Source of the DNA: an uncultured bacterium
Lineage (GTDB): Bacteria > Verrucomicrobiota > Lentisphaeria > Victivallales > UBA1829
Length of the DNA stretch: 64,000 nt
Reading direction: 5' to 3'
Assembly (NCBI GenBank): GCA_902802585.1
Contig: CADCMR010000014.1
Coordinates: forward strand, 1-64,000
Position numbers and translations under genes: made by a program. The stretch's first letter is position 1, and each line of letters opens with the position of its first letter. Shown in pieces: positions 34,619 to 44,400 of the stretch. The notes beneath the pieces are model-generated. The model was not told the DNA's origin, did no database searches, and saw nothing but the letters and a program-made list of their open reading frames with translations.

Positions 34619-36046
34619 ATGCAGGAATCTCTCAGGAAACGCATCGAAGCAGCCGGGCAGGCGCATCTGCTCGCGCACTACGACGCCGCCGACGCCGCGG
34701 CGCAGGAAAAACTCGAAGCCCAGTTCAGCGTGATCGACTGGGAAGCCCTCCCCGGTCTCATCGCCGGATATGTGATGAAGCGCCCGGAAACCGCCATTCC
34801 CGCCGACCTCGCGCCCGCCCCGTTCTTCCCGTTCCCCGCGAAGACCGCCGAACAGGAAAAACTCTACGCCGAGGCGGCCGCGAAGGGCGTGGAAGTCCTC
34901 CGCGCGGGTAAAGTCGCGGCGCTCACGGTCGCCGGCGGACAGGGCACGCGCCTCGGATTCGACGGACCGAAAGGGACCTACCCGATCACGCCCGTCCTGC
35001 ACAAGACGCTCTTCCAGTATTTCGCCGAATCCATCGGCAGGCTCTCTGAAAAGTACGGCGCGCCGCTGACCTGGTACATCATGTGCAGCGAGCTGAACGC
35101 CGCCCCGACGAAGGAATTCTTCGAAAAGAACAAGTTCTTCGGGCTCGCCGACGGACAGGTCCGCTTCTTCGTTCAGGGCACCATGCCCGCCATCGGGCTC
35201 AACGGCAAGCTCATCATCGGCGCGAAGGATTCCCTCGCGCTCTCCCCGAACGGGCACGGCGGCACGCTGCTCGCGCTCCGGGCGTCCGGCAGCCTCGACC
35301 GCATGGCGGCGGACGGCGTGGAATACCTTTCCTATTTCCAGGTGGACAATCCGCTCGTCCCGATCGCCGATCCGCTCTTCATCGGCCTGCACATCCTCGA
35401 AGGCTCGCAGATCAGCAGCCGCATGCTTCCGAAGACCTGTCCGACCGAAAAACTCGGAAATTTCTGCCTCTCCGGCGGACGTCTCCACGTGATCGAATAC
35501 AGCGATATGCCGCTTGAACTCGCCGAACGCCTCAACCCGGACGGCACGCTGGCGTTCCTCTCCGGCAGCCCCGCCATCCACGTCATCAGCCGCACGTTCA
35601 TCGAATCGCTCACGCAGGACGGCACGCTGAAGCTCCCGTGGCACCGCGCGGACAAGAAGGTCCCGTACCTCGCCGCCGACGGCACGACCGTGAAGCCCGA
35701 CGCCGTGAACGCGGTCAAGCTCGAATCCTTCATCTTCGACGCGCTTCCGATGGCGGAACGCGCCATCGTGGTCGAAGGCTCCCGCAAGGAGATGTTCGGA
35801 CCGACCAAGAACGCCACGGGCGTCGACTCCGCCGAATCCTGCCGCGCCATGCTCGTGGAACGCGACGCACGTCGCCTAGCGCTCGCCGGAATACAGGTCC
35901 CGCGCAACCCGGACGGCACGCCCGCCGCGATCGTCGAAATCTCGCCCCGTTGCGTCGTGGATGACGCCGACGCTGTGGAATACTTCCGCGAGAATCCCGT
36001 CTCCGATCCCATTCAACCCGGACAAATGAAGGCTTTCGGAAAATGA
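34619..36046 (+). CDS. Eukaryotic-type UDP-sugar pyrophosphorylase (UAP/UDPGP family)
   Basis: A 475-residue nucleotidyltransferase that would make a UDP-sugar, most likely UDP-N-acetylglucosamine, from UTP and the sugar-1-phosphate. The family motif is AALTVAGGQGTRLGFDGPKGTYPI near residue 105. Further matches are GHGGTLLAL, the metal-binding YFQVDNPLVPIADPLFIG and VKLESFIFDALP. This layout (LxGGxGTRLGxxxPK, DN instead of DD) is that of the UAP1/AGX family rather than bacterial GlmU, and occurs in some PVC and Bacteroidetes bacteria. An AGGAGG site fixes the ATG at 34619; the frame is open far upstream but without support. The stop overlaps the start of the next small gene. Confidence 0.88.
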   Translation: MQESLRKRIEAAGQAHLLAHYDAADAAAQEKLEAQFSVIDWEALPGLIAGYVMKRPETAIPADLAPAPFFPFPAKTAEQEKLYAEAAAKGVEVLRAGKVAALTVAGGQGTRLGFDGPKGTYPITPVLHKTLFQYFAESIGRLSEKYGAPLTWYIMCSELNAAPTKEFFEKNKFFGLADGQVRFFVQGTMPAIGLNGKLIIGAKDSLALSPNGHGGTLLALRASGSLDRMAADGVEYLSYFQVDNPLVPIADPLFIGLHILEGSQISSRMLPKTCPTEKLGNFCLSGGRLHVIEYSDMPLELAERLNPDGTLAFLSGSPAIHVISRTFIESLTQDGTLKLPWHRADKKVPYLAADGTTVKPDAVNAVKLESFIFDALPMAERAIVVEGSRKEMFGPTKNATGVDSAESCRAMLVERDARRLALAGIQVPRNPDGTPAAIVEISPRCVVDDADAVEYFRENPVSDPIQPGQMKAFGK

Positions 36047-36378
36047 TCAAGATCGTCCCACTCAGCGAAGACGACATCCTGTTCGACGCCGAGGCTGCGG
36101 GCGAAGCCCTCGACAAGGCGGCGCGCCGCCTGAGGCCGGTGCGTTTCTCCGGGCTCTGCCCCATCGGACGACAGGTCCTCTTCGTTTTCAACGAATGCGA
36201 CGCGGACGAAGACGACTCGGACGCGAAATTCGTGTTTTCCAGGCTCCCGTCGTGCGACATCAACGAAGTTTCGGCAGCCTTCCTCAGCCGTTTCACAGGC
36301 GGATTCGACACGCTTGGCACCTTCTTCATCGGCGACGACCTCTGGGGGCTCTTCAAGCGCCTCCCGCGCAATGCCTGA
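36043..36378 (+). CDS. Small acidic hypothetical protein
   Basis: A 111-residue soluble protein that I do not recognise. It has a central acidic loop (NECDADEDDSDAKF) and no signal or membrane segment. It overlaps the stop of the pyrophosphorylase gene (ATGA) and its own end overlaps the start of the YraN gene by eight bases. It therefore sits in a tightly coupled operon, and codon use agrees with the neighbours, which supports it as real. Confidence 0.7.
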   Translation: MIKIVPLSEDDILFDAEAAGEALDKAARRLRPVRFSGLCPIGRQVLFVFNECDADEDDSDAKFVFSRLPSCDINEVSAAFLSRFTGGFDTLGTFFIGDDLWGLFKRLPRNA

Positions 36379-36892
36379 AAACGGAACAGGTTCGGATGCG
36401 CCCCGGCAGTCCGCCCGGAAACGTTCCTGGCGCAAACGTCTCGGTGCGGCGGGAGAACGCGATGCCGCGCGGTTGCTCGCGCAGTTGGGATATACGGTCC
36501 TGCTGCGCGACTGCCGCACGCCATACGGCGAACTCGACCTGGTCTGCCTTGACGGAGCCGCGTTCGTGTTTGTCGAGGTCAAGACTCGCTACTGCCATCC
36601 GCGCAGGTTCGGCAAACGACCCGAGCCATGGCGTGAGCTCTCCGACGCGCAGAAACGCCGCAACTTCCGCGCCGCGGTCTCGTTCCTGCACGACCTCGGC
36701 GACGCCGCCGCGAACCGCCGTTACAGATTTGACCTGATCGAAGTCCTGCGCGGTCCGTTCGGTCCGCTCGCCATCCGGCACCACGTCAGTTTCATGGGGC
36801 GCCCGTCCTACTCGAAACAGGGTATCCCCGGACGCGTTTTCCGCCGCAGGTCGAACGCCGCCACGCAGTCCATGTTCTTCCCGGTGGAATGA
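36371..36892 (+). CDS. yraN: YraN/UPF0102 family nuclease-like protein
   Basis: A 173-residue protein of the UPF0102 group, which has a restriction-endonuclease-like fold. Conserved elements are GAAGERDAARLLAQLGY, the acidic YGELDLVCLD and the core FVFVEVKTR (a PD-(D/E)xK-type metal site), then SDAQKRRNFRAAVSFL and RYRFDLIEV. The cellular role is unknown. The C-terminal 45 residues extend beyond the family core. It starts inside the previous gene (ATG at 36371). Confidence 0.9.
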   Translation: MPENGTGSDAPRQSARKRSWRKRLGAAGERDAARLLAQLGYTVLLRDCRTPYGELDLVCLDGAAFVFVEVKTRYCHPRRFGKRPEPWRELSDAQKRRNFRAAVSFLHDLGDAAANRRYRFDLIEVLRGPFGPLAIRHHVSFMGRPSYSKQGIPGRVFRRRSNAATQSMFFPVE

Positions 36893-36975
36893 CCCCGGCG
36901 ACCGCATTCCGCTGTTTTCCGCATGTTTCCTGTTCGCTTTTTTGAGAAAGACGCAAAAGATATCGCGTCTTCCGG

Positions 36976-37003
36976 TTGAAAAAAACGAAAAAGGTGGTAC
37001 AGT
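36976..37003 (+). promoter_or_regulatory. Candidate promoter of the polyene-type gene cluster
   Basis: TTGAAA (36976-36981), 16-bp spacer, TACAGT (36998-37003); a TATATA also overlaps at 37003-37008. It is the only clear promoter-like sequence before the 14-kb run of co-oriented genes. Confidence 0.4.
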
Positions 37004-37072
37004 ATATAGATATCCACGCGGCGCACGCACACTGCGCCGGAACTCTATTTTTTTAAGGCCCTGTTTCGGTTT

Positions 37073-37801
37073 ATGACATCGGATCGTCTCGCTTTCATCA
37101 TCGGCGCATCCCGCGGCATCGGGTATGCGTCCGCATTGCGTCTTGCCCAGGACGGCTTCGACGTTGCGGCTTCGTGCCGCGGCGACACGGCACGTCTCAA
37201 CGGACTGCGCACACAGATCGAGGCGCTCGGACGTTCCTTCCTGCCTGTCTCTCTCGACGTGACCGACCGAGCCGGAAGCATCCGAGTGATTACGGAGCTT
37301 TTCGTCGACAATCCGCCGTTCGCGGTCGTATACAACGCCGGAATTTCCAAAGATGACCTCTTTGCATGGATGACCTCGGCGGAATGGGACGACGTGGTCC
37401 GGACCGGGCTTGACGGTTTCTACAATTGCGTTCAGCCGCTGGTCCAGCCCATGATCTCCGCGAAAAAAGGTCGCATCATCGTGATCAGCAGCGCGTCCGG
37501 CCAGGTCGGACGCCCCGGCCAGGTCAATTATTCCGCCGCAAAAGCCGGTCTCATCGGTGCAGTAAAGGCGCTCGCAGGGGAGCTCGGACGCAGAAACATC
37601 CTCGTGAACGCGGTCGCGCCCGGCATCATCGACACCGAAATGACGCGCGAACTGGATATGGAAAAGCTTCTGCCGCTCATCCCGCTCGGACGCAAAGGCA
37701 CGCCGGAGGAAGTCGCGTCCGTCGTGTCTTTCCTCGCCGGGCCGAACGCGGACTACATCACCGGACAGGTCATCGGCGTGAACGGAGGTCTCGTATGCTG
37801 A
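37073..37801 (+). CDS. 3-oxoacyl-ACP reductase (FabG-type ketoreductase)
   Basis: A 242-residue short-chain dehydrogenase that reduces the 3-keto group of an ACP-bound chain using NAD(P)H. It has the nucleotide-binding GASRGIG (residues 11-17), VVYNAGIS, the Ser of VISSASG, and the catalytic YSAAK near residue 153. C-terminal APGIIDTEMTRE and GQVIGVNGGL are typical of FabG. It is the first gene of the polyene-type cluster and would supply the ketoreduction step after each condensation (counterpart of ApeQ). The ribosome site is weak (AAGG, 13 bases away). Confidence 0.93.
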   Translation: MTSDRLAFIIGASRGIGYASALRLAQDGFDVAASCRGDTARLNGLRTQIEALGRSFLPVSLDVTDRAGSIRVITELFVDNPPFAVVYNAGISKDDLFAWMTSAEWDDVVRTGLDGFYNCVQPLVQPMISAKKGRIIVISSASGQVGRPGQVNYSAAKAGLIGAVKALAGELGRRNILVNAVAPGIIDTEMTRELDMEKLLPLIPLGRKGTPEEVASVVSFLAGPNADYITGQVIGVNGGLVC

Positions 37802-37832
37802 AGAATATCGCAAACGACAGGAGGACCGCCGC

Positions 37833-39050
37833 ATGAACGGACTGAAACGCGTCGTCATCACGGGTTGCGGCATCTACAGCGCGCTCGGATTCACCCCCGG
37901 CGAGCTCTTCGACAACCTCGCCGCGGGAAAAAGCGCCGTCGTGCGAGCCGGCGAAGACGAGCATTTCCTGCCGACCGCGCCCGCTCCGCGCGAACCCGAA
38001 CGTTTCCGCATTCTCCCGCGCACGCTCCGCCGCGCCATGGCGCCGTCGGCATGTTTCACCGCGATGGCGGGGCTTGCAGCGCTGAAAGATTCAGGATTCA
38101 CGCAGGATGATTTGATTGAACTGAACGCCGGATGCGCCGTCGGGTCGACCATGGGCTCCGTCAGCGCCCTGCGCGACGGCTATGCGCTGGTTCTTTCCGG
38201 ACAGAGCGACCGCCTCTCCCCGATGCACTTCTTCAAAAGCGCCTCCCACACCACGGCGTTCAATCTCGCGCGTACCCTCGGTCTCAACGGCGCGGTCTAC
38301 TCGCCGTGTTCCGCCTGCGCCTCCGGGCTTCAGGCGATGGGGCTCGGCGCGGCGCTCATCTCGGCCGGACAGGCAAAGGTCATGTTCTGCGGAGGCGCGG
38401 ATGAAACCGGCTCCGAAGTTTCCGGCTCGTTCGCCCTGATGTACGCCCACGCACCCGTCGAAGACGACCCGACGCAAAGCTCGCAGCCATTCTCGGCGCA
38501 CCGCAATGGTCTGGTCTGCGGCGAAGGCGCCGCCGTCTTCTGCCTGGAGGAATACGGACACGCAGTGAAACGCGGCGCGAAGATCTATGGCGAGATCGTC
38601 GGCTACTCCTCGAACAGCGGAGGAAACGGCCTCAGCCAGTCCGACGCGCCCGCCATCGCCCGCTGTATGGCGGACACATGCGCGTCTGCCGGGATCGCCC
38701 CCTCGGACATCGACTACATCAGCGCCCACGCCACATCCACCATCCAGGGCGACGCCGCGGAAGCCGCCGCTATCCGCGAGGTCTTCGGCGCGGACGTCCC
38801 CGTTTCCAGCCTCAAGGGGCACCTCGGGCATACCCTCGGCGCGTCCGGTCCGCTGGAAATGGCGGCGGTCTTCGAAATGGCGCGCCACGGCGTCCTGGTC
38901 CCGACCCGCAACCTCGTCGATGTCGCCCCGGAATGCGCCGGGATCGACCTTTTGACCGCCCCGCGCGGAAAACCAATCCGCCTCTTTTTCAAAAACTCCT
39001 TTGCGTTCGGGGGCATCAACGCCTCCCTGATCTGCAAGCTCAACGTATAA
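37833..39050 (+). CDS. Beta-ketoacyl-ACP synthase, complete active site (first of three)
   Basis: A 405-residue FabF-like condensing enzyme. All catalytic residues are visible: Cys162 in PCSACASGLQA, His in ISAHATSTIQGD, and Lys/His in SLKGHLGHTLGASG; the C-terminus has SFAFGGINASL. It would extend the ACP-bound chain with malonyl units (candidate counterpart of ApeO). An AGGAGG site precedes the ATG. It is followed 24 bases later by the only ACP in the cluster. Confidence 0.93.
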   Translation: MNGLKRVVITGCGIYSALGFTPGELFDNLAAGKSAVVRAGEDEHFLPTAPAPREPERFRILPRTLRRAMAPSACFTAMAGLAALKDSGFTQDDLIELNAGCAVGSTMGSVSALRDGYALVLSGQSDRLSPMHFFKSASHTTAFNLARTLGLNGAVYSPCSACASGLQAMGLGAALISAGQAKVMFCGGADETGSEVSGSFALMYAHAPVEDDPTQSSQPFSAHRNGLVCGEGAAVFCLEEYGHAVKRGAKIYGEIVGYSSNSGGNGLSQSDAPAIARCMADTCASAGIAPSDIDYISAHATSTIQGDAAEAAAIREVFGADVPVSSLKGHLGHTLGASGPLEMAAVFEMARHGVLVPTRNLVDVAPECAGIDLLTAPRGKPIRLFFKNSFAFGGINASLICKLNV

Positions 39051-39074
39051 CAACCTTCCCCGGAGGATCCCGAT

Positions 39075-39392
39075 ATGAATCTCACACGCGACGAAATCAT
39101 CGAAGCCGTCAACGGCACACTCGTCAATGAAATGGAACTCGACCCCGCCGACCTTTCCCCTGAAAAGACCTTCTTCGACGACCTCGGGCTCGACAGCCTC
39201 GACATGGTCGACCTCATGATCGGGCTCCAGCGCAAGTTCGGCATCTCGCTCCGCGACAACGAGGAGATCAAGCAGGTCCGCACGCTCGGAGACGTCTACG
39301 ACTTCTTCGAGAAGAACCAGGCGATGCTCACGGCGCAAGCGGAGGCCGCGAAAGCCGCCGCACAGACCGCGCAGCAGGAGTCCAGTAAATAA
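39075..39392 (+). CDS. Acyl carrier protein
   Basis: A 105-residue acyl carrier protein. The phosphopantetheine site is Ser41 in FDDLGLDSLDMVDLMI. After the ACP domain (about residue 85) there is an Ala/Gln-rich tail (AQAEAAKAAAQTAQQE) not usual for housekeeping ACP. It would carry the growing chain for the enzymes around it. Aryl-polyene clusters normally have two ACPs; only this one is visible here. A GGAGG site precedes the ATG. Confidence 0.95.
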   Translation: MNLTRDEIIEAVNGTLVNEMELDPADLSPEKTFFDDLGLDSLDMVDLMIGLQRKFGISLRDNEEIKQVRTLGDVYDFFEKNQAMLTAQAEAAKAAAQTAQQESSK

Positions 39393-39437
39393 CCTGAACA
39401 GCTGATCCGCCCGCCTTCCACAAAAGAGGAACCGCTG

Positions 39438-40229
39438 ATGTTTTCCCTGATCGTCTACACGCACATGGTCGTATGCATCATGCTCTACTGCATACTCGCC
39501 GCGCCGTTTTTCCTGATCGCGGGGATAGTCTGCCTTCTCACTGGAAGACCGTTCAGCATCGCGGTCCTCAAGTTCATCCGCACGTTCGGACGATTCATGA
39601 TCCGCTGCTGGTACAGCGTTTATGTCCCGGTCCGCCTCGACGACTTCTCCGGCGGCGCGGACCACGGCATTTTCGTCGTGAACCACCGTTCGTCCTCCGA
39701 CCCGTTCCTGGTCTCGATCATCCCCGCCGCGGGCGCCGCCATGGCAGCCGCGAAGGGCTGGGCGCTCCACATGCCGTTCTTCGGCGTTTTCGCGCGCATG
39801 GGCGGCTTCATCGACGTGAACAACCTCACCTACGAGGAGATCGTGGAGCAGACCCGCCGCGCCCTGGACAACTCCGGCACCATCTACGTCTTCCCCGAGG
39901 GCACGCGCTCCGGCTCCCGCACCATGGCGCAGTTCCACAGCGCGTTCTTCCGCGCCGCGAAGGAGCTCAACGCGCCGCTGATCCCGGTCGCCATCGCGGG
40001 AAACGAAGCCAGCCCGGACCGTTCGTTCCGCATGCGCCCGGGCCGCGTCATCATGCGCGTGCTGAAGCCGATCCCGCAGGAACGCATCGCGTCCGAACCG
40101 CATTTCCGCATTCAGCGGGAAGTCCACCGCATCCTCGAGGAGGAAACCGCCGCGCTCGACCGCGAGATCGATGGGTGGAAAGAGGAACGGCGCTACCCGT
40201 TCTGCCTCACATCCGCAAAGTCAACTTAA
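39438..40229 (+). CDS. 1-acyl-glycerol-3-phosphate acyltransferase-like (PlsC family)
   Basis: A 263-residue membrane acyltransferase. It has two N-terminal hydrophobic segments (IVYTHMVVCIMLYCIL, FFLIAGIVCLL) and the four PlsC blocks: NHRSSSDPF (HX4D, His83/Asp88), the FARMGGFIDV block, YVFPEGTRSGSRTM and APLIPVAIAG. It would transfer an acyl group onto a lipid or glycolipid acceptor. In polyene-pigment clusters such enzymes are thought to help attach the chain to a lipid anchor. A GAGGA site precedes the ATG. Confidence 0.9.
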   Translation: MFSLIVYTHMVVCIMLYCILAAPFFLIAGIVCLLTGRPFSIAVLKFIRTFGRFMIRCWYSVYVPVRLDDFSGGADHGIFVVNHRSSSDPFLVSIIPAAGAAMAAAKGWALHMPFFGVFARMGGFIDVNNLTYEEIVEQTRRALDNSGTIYVFPEGTRSGSRTMAQFHSAFFRAAKELNAPLIPVAIAGNEASPDRSFRMRPGRVIMRVLKPIPQERIASEPHFRIQREVHRILEEETAALDREIDGWKEERRYPFCLTSAKST

Positions 40230-40266
40230 TCATAACATATTGTCTTTCATAAGGAAAACACGTATC

Positions 40267-40752
40267 ATGGTCGAATCCGAAACTTCAAAAAAGAATAAAC
40301 CGGTCCTCAATCACGAGGAACTGCGGGCGAAACTGCCCTACCCCGCCGCCGGACTGCTCCCGCACGGCGAGCCGTTCGCACTCATCGACACCATCGTCGA
40401 GGAATGGGATCTGGGCGGCAAGACGTCCTCCGTGGTGCATCCCGACCATCCTCTGGCGGCCGCCGACGGCTCCACCGGCGCGGAAACGTTCATCGAATAC
40501 GCCGCGCAGACCGCCGCCGTGCTTGATGCCTACCAGCGCCAGGACAAGTCCTTTGGCGGACTCCTGGTCGAAGTCGTCGACTCCGAATACTCCGCCATCC
40601 CCCACGTCGGCGACACCGTGGACATCATCATCAATGTCCAGTATGACCTCGGCAAATGGCGCGGCATCGGGTACGAAGCGTTCCTCAACGGCGCGCCCGC
40701 CGCGAAGGGAACGCTGAAACTCTTCCTGACCAACTACGAAGAGAAAAAATGA
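40267..40752 (+). CDS. Hotdog-fold 3-hydroxyacyl-ACP dehydratase (ApeP-like)
   Basis: A 161-residue hotdog protein. LPYPAAGLLPHGEPFALIDTIVEEW matches the LPHxxPMxLID start of ApeP-type dehydratases, and FIEYAAQTAAVLDAYQ is the central hotdog helix with the acidic residue. It would dehydrate 3-hydroxyacyl-ACP to the trans-2-enoyl product, leaving the conjugated double bonds of a polyene because no enoyl reductase is encoded in the cluster. I chose the ATG at 40267, which has an AAGGA site, over the longer frame inside the previous gene. The stop overlaps the next start (ATGA). Confidence 0.85.
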   Translation: MVESETSKKNKPVLNHEELRAKLPYPAAGLLPHGEPFALIDTIVEEWDLGGKTSSVVHPDHPLAAADGSTGAETFIEYAAQTAAVLDAYQRQDKSFGGLLVEVVDSEYSAIPHVGDTVDIIINVQYDLGKWRGIGYEAFLNGAPAAKGTLKLFLTNYEEKK

Positions 40753-41429
40753 CGTGCAAGCCGGCGGTTCGCATCCTGACGGGGCTTCTGTTCGTCTGTG
40801 CATCCTTCGCATCCGCGGGGGAAGTTTCCGCACAAACTGAACCGAAGCCGCGGGGGGAGGCAAAAGCCGACATCCCCGACACCGCGGAGCTGCTCGCGAA
40901 TATCGCGAACTTCAAGACGCTCCGCACGAAATTCGTCCAGACGAAGCACCTGAAAGCGTTCAAAAAGCCGATGGTCCTGAACGGCGAGCTCTGCCTCGAC
41001 CGCCCCGGCAAACGCTTCGCCTGGCACGTCGAAAAGCCGCTCAAATACTCCTGCATCATCGCAAACGGCAAGCTCACGCAATGGGACGCCGACTCCGACA
41101 AGACCGTCTCCGTGCCATTTTCCAAATACCCTATGCTTGAAATGCTCTCCGACGCCATGACGGCGTTCGCGTCCGGCGACGTGAAGGCTCTGGAAAAGGA
41201 TTTCGAGGCGGCCGCAGGCAAGGACGGCACGATTGTCCTGAAACCGCGCTCCGAACGTTTCGCCGCCTCGCTCATCACCGAAGTCGAACTCACGCTCGAC
41301 GACGCGAAAACGAAAATCGTCAAGGTCCGCGCCTCCGAGAAAAACGGCGACGTGACCGAGCTTGTCTACTCCGATTCCGTGTTCGACTCCGACATCCCGG
41401 ACGCCCTCTGGCAGGCGAAACAGAAATGA
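40749..41429 (+). CDS. LolA-like outer-membrane lipoprotein carrier
   Basis: A 226-residue periplasmic protein with a signal peptide (ILTGLLFVCASFASA) and a LolA-type fold pattern: FKTLRTKFVQTKHLKAFKKP, GELCLDRPGKRFAWHVEKPLKYSCI and VSVPFSKYPM. LolA shuttles lipids or lipoproteins across the periplasm. A dedicated paralogue sits next to the MMPL exporter in aryl-polyene clusters, where it is thought to carry the hydrophobic product to the outer membrane. Start and stop both overlap neighbours by four bases. Confidence 0.87.
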   Translation: MTCKPAVRILTGLLFVCASFASAGEVSAQTEPKPRGEAKADIPDTAELLANIANFKTLRTKFVQTKHLKAFKKPMVLNGELCLDRPGKRFAWHVEKPLKYSCIIANGKLTQWDADSDKTVSVPFSKYPMLEMLSDAMTAFASGDVKALEKDFEAAAGKDGTIVLKPRSERFAASLITEVELTLDDAKTKIVKVRASEKNGDVTELVYSDSVFDSDIPDALWQAKQK

Positions 41430-44400
41430 AGTTGTTGTTGCGGCGCGTCATTCTTTTTGGATTAAGACGCCCGGTCCTCGCGGCGCTCCTGTCCCTTCTC
41501 GCGCTCGCATTCACCGCACTCCCGCTCCTCGCAGCATCATTCAGCGCCGACATCACGCGCATGCTCCCCTCCGGCAGCAAGTCCGAACGCGCCTGCGCCG
41601 TCCTGCTCAATTCAGGTCTGTTCAACCAGTCCGCCGTGCTGTTCGCCGCCGACTCGACGGATCGGCTCGACGCCGCGTCGGCAGAAATCGACAGCATCGC
41701 CGACGAACTCGCCGACGTTCCCGGCGTGACACGCGTCGACAACCGTTTTTTGCCTGACGACCTCGCCGCCACTCTCGCATCCTTCCAGGAATGGATTCCG
41801 CAATTCCTGCCGTTCCCGGCGCTTGATCCCAAAAAGATCGTCGCGGAGGTCAAACGCAAAGTATTACTCGGCGGATTCGCCTCGCTTATCCTCGCCGACC
41901 CGACCGGATTCGCCGCTTCGAAGCTCGCCGTGCTCGAACAATTCCGCTCCGCCTCATCGTTTCATCTGAAAGACGGAGAAACCGCCATCGTCTCCCCGGA
42001 CAGTCTCCACCGGCTGCTTCTGCTCGAAACGGATGTTTCCGCCGCCGACACATCAGGCGGACGAAAGCTTATGGGCGAAATTGAAAGTGTCCTCGCAAAA
42101 CATCCTCTCACCGGCGTCCGCGCCAATCTTCTGCTCGCCCACGCGCACGCCATCGAAAACGAACGCGTCATCAAGGCGGACGTGAAACTCGCGTGCATCC
42201 TCTCAATCCTCTTCTTCCTCCCCGCGATCCTGCTGCTGTTCCGCCGCGACCTGCGCGCCCTGGCGATCCCGGCCTTCCCAGCGGTCGTCTCGCTCGCCGC
42301 CGTCGGACTCCTCGCGATCCCCGGCGAACCCGTCCTGCTCTTCGTGACCGCCACCGGCGGACTTGTGATCGGGCTGGCTGTCGACTACGGCGTGCATGTC
42401 TATATGACCATGCAGACGCCCTGCCCTGTGCGCCGGCTGATCCGCATTGCGCCGTCCCTGCTGACCGGCGCGGCGACCTCGGCGGCGGTTTTCCTGCTGC
42501 TCTCGCTGACGCCGATCCCCGGCGTGCGGCAGTTCGGCGTGTTCATCGGAATCAGCCTGCTCGCCAGCCTCCTGCTCACGCTCCTGCTGTTCCCGGCCAT
42601 CCTTATTCGTACGAAATCGCCCCTGCCGAAACCGCGCCCGCTGAAAACTTTCTCCCCGAAGCTCGCCTGTGGCATCTGTTTCGGGTTGATGGCGCTGTTC
42701 GCAGTCCTCGCCGTTCTTCGTCTCAACGTCCGCACCGACCTCCGCCAGTTCGATGCCGCGCAGGAAAAACTCAGCGCCACGGCGGACGCTGTGGAACGCC
42801 TTTTCCTCGACGGTCCGGCGCAGGGCGTGCTGACCATTCACGGTACGGACGCAGACACCGCGTTACAGCGCGCGGAATCCGTCTGCACCATCCTCGCCGA
42901 AAACGATCCGGAACTCGCGGATTTCATCTTCTCCCCGACGTTCCTGGTTACAACGAAGGTTAAACGCGAACGGAACCTCGCCTCCTGGCGCAAAAACTTC
43001 GAATACAATGTCTTCGCGAAGTCGCTCCGCGCCGCTGCGGAAGAGGAAGGTTTCGAGCCGGACGCATTCGATCCGTACCTCGCCTCGCTCAGGCGCGGCA
43101 TCGAGGTTCCCAACCTTGATTCCTATCCCGAAGTCATCGCGCCTGTCCTGAACCGCATCCTGCGTCCCGCGACGGACGGCAACGGCTGGTACGCGGCGGT
43201 CTTCCTGCCGCAGTCTGCCATCTCCATCGCAGAATACTTCCCGCCAGAATTCGAGACCGCCCCGATCTCCCGCACAGCCATCCCCGCGCAGATCGTATCC
43301 GACATGAAGTCCGCAGCGACGCTCCCCGTGATCCTCGCCGTGCTCTCGGTCTTCGTGATCGCGTTCACCTTCTTCCGGAGCGTCCGCGACAGCCTCTGCG
43401 CGATGATCCCGGTGGCGTTGGCGCTCCTGACCGTATGCGCCGTGTACGCCGTCTGCGGCAAGCCGCTCAACCTCGCCGCCGAAATCTCGCTCGTCCTCCT
43501 CTCCGGCCTCGCCATCGACTACGGCGTCTTCGTGATCGGCAGCGAGCGCTCCACCTCGAATCCTTATGTCTTCCGCGCAATCTCAGCCTCCGCGCTCACA
43601 ACCGCCGCCGGCGGTCTCACCATAGCGTTCGCCGGGCACCCGCTCCTGCACGAAGCCGGATTCGCGCTGATCCCCGGCGTGCTCGCAGCCTGGGGCGCCG
43701 CCGCCCTGCTTCTGCCATCCATCCGACGTGGTTTCACCTCGAAAAAAATGCCCGCTCCCCTCAAAACACTTCTTTTCGCGTTCATCCCGGCAATCATCCT
43801 GTTCAACACTTCCGCCTGTCATTCCCTGCCCTACGAATACGATCCGGTCCCGCCCCTGTCCGAAACCGAATGGCAGCTCTACCGCGACAAAGTCCAGCCG
43901 CCGTCCGAGCCGATGAAACCTTTTGCTTTTCAAGGCAAAGTCACGTTCGAATACAAGTTCTTCAAACAGGCGACGCTGTGCGCCGTATCCTATGACGAAT
44001 CCGGTGAAATGCGCGTCGCGGCGTTCTCCCCGTCCGGCGGAAAGCTTTTCGAGCTCGCGGGCACGGAGCACGCACTCGCGGACTACTGGTTCATACCGAT
44101 CGACTTTCTGGAAGGTCATGAGGAAGAGGCCGCCGGATATATCCTGGCTGATTTCTTCCATATCTTCAGCCGTCTGGATCCGTGGCGCGGCGTGAAAAAA
44201 GGTGCGACAGAAAATGTAAAAGATGACAGCATAATCATCCGCCGGGAGCCGTTCGGAGACGACGGCGGGGAGCTTGTCAGCGAGTTTTGGGGGAAGAAAT
44301 TGCCGGTTATGGGAAAATATTACTTTAAAGACGAAACTATCGACTGGCAATCCTGGTATTTCAGGTATATTGTTAATGATACGGTTATTTTTCCCGAAAT

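Noticed and set aside
38091..40127. 678-residue minus-strand frame across the ketosynthase, ACP and PlsC genes
   Set aside because: It spans three well-supported plus-strand genes and their ribosome sites and has no recognisable domain; it is a shadow frame.
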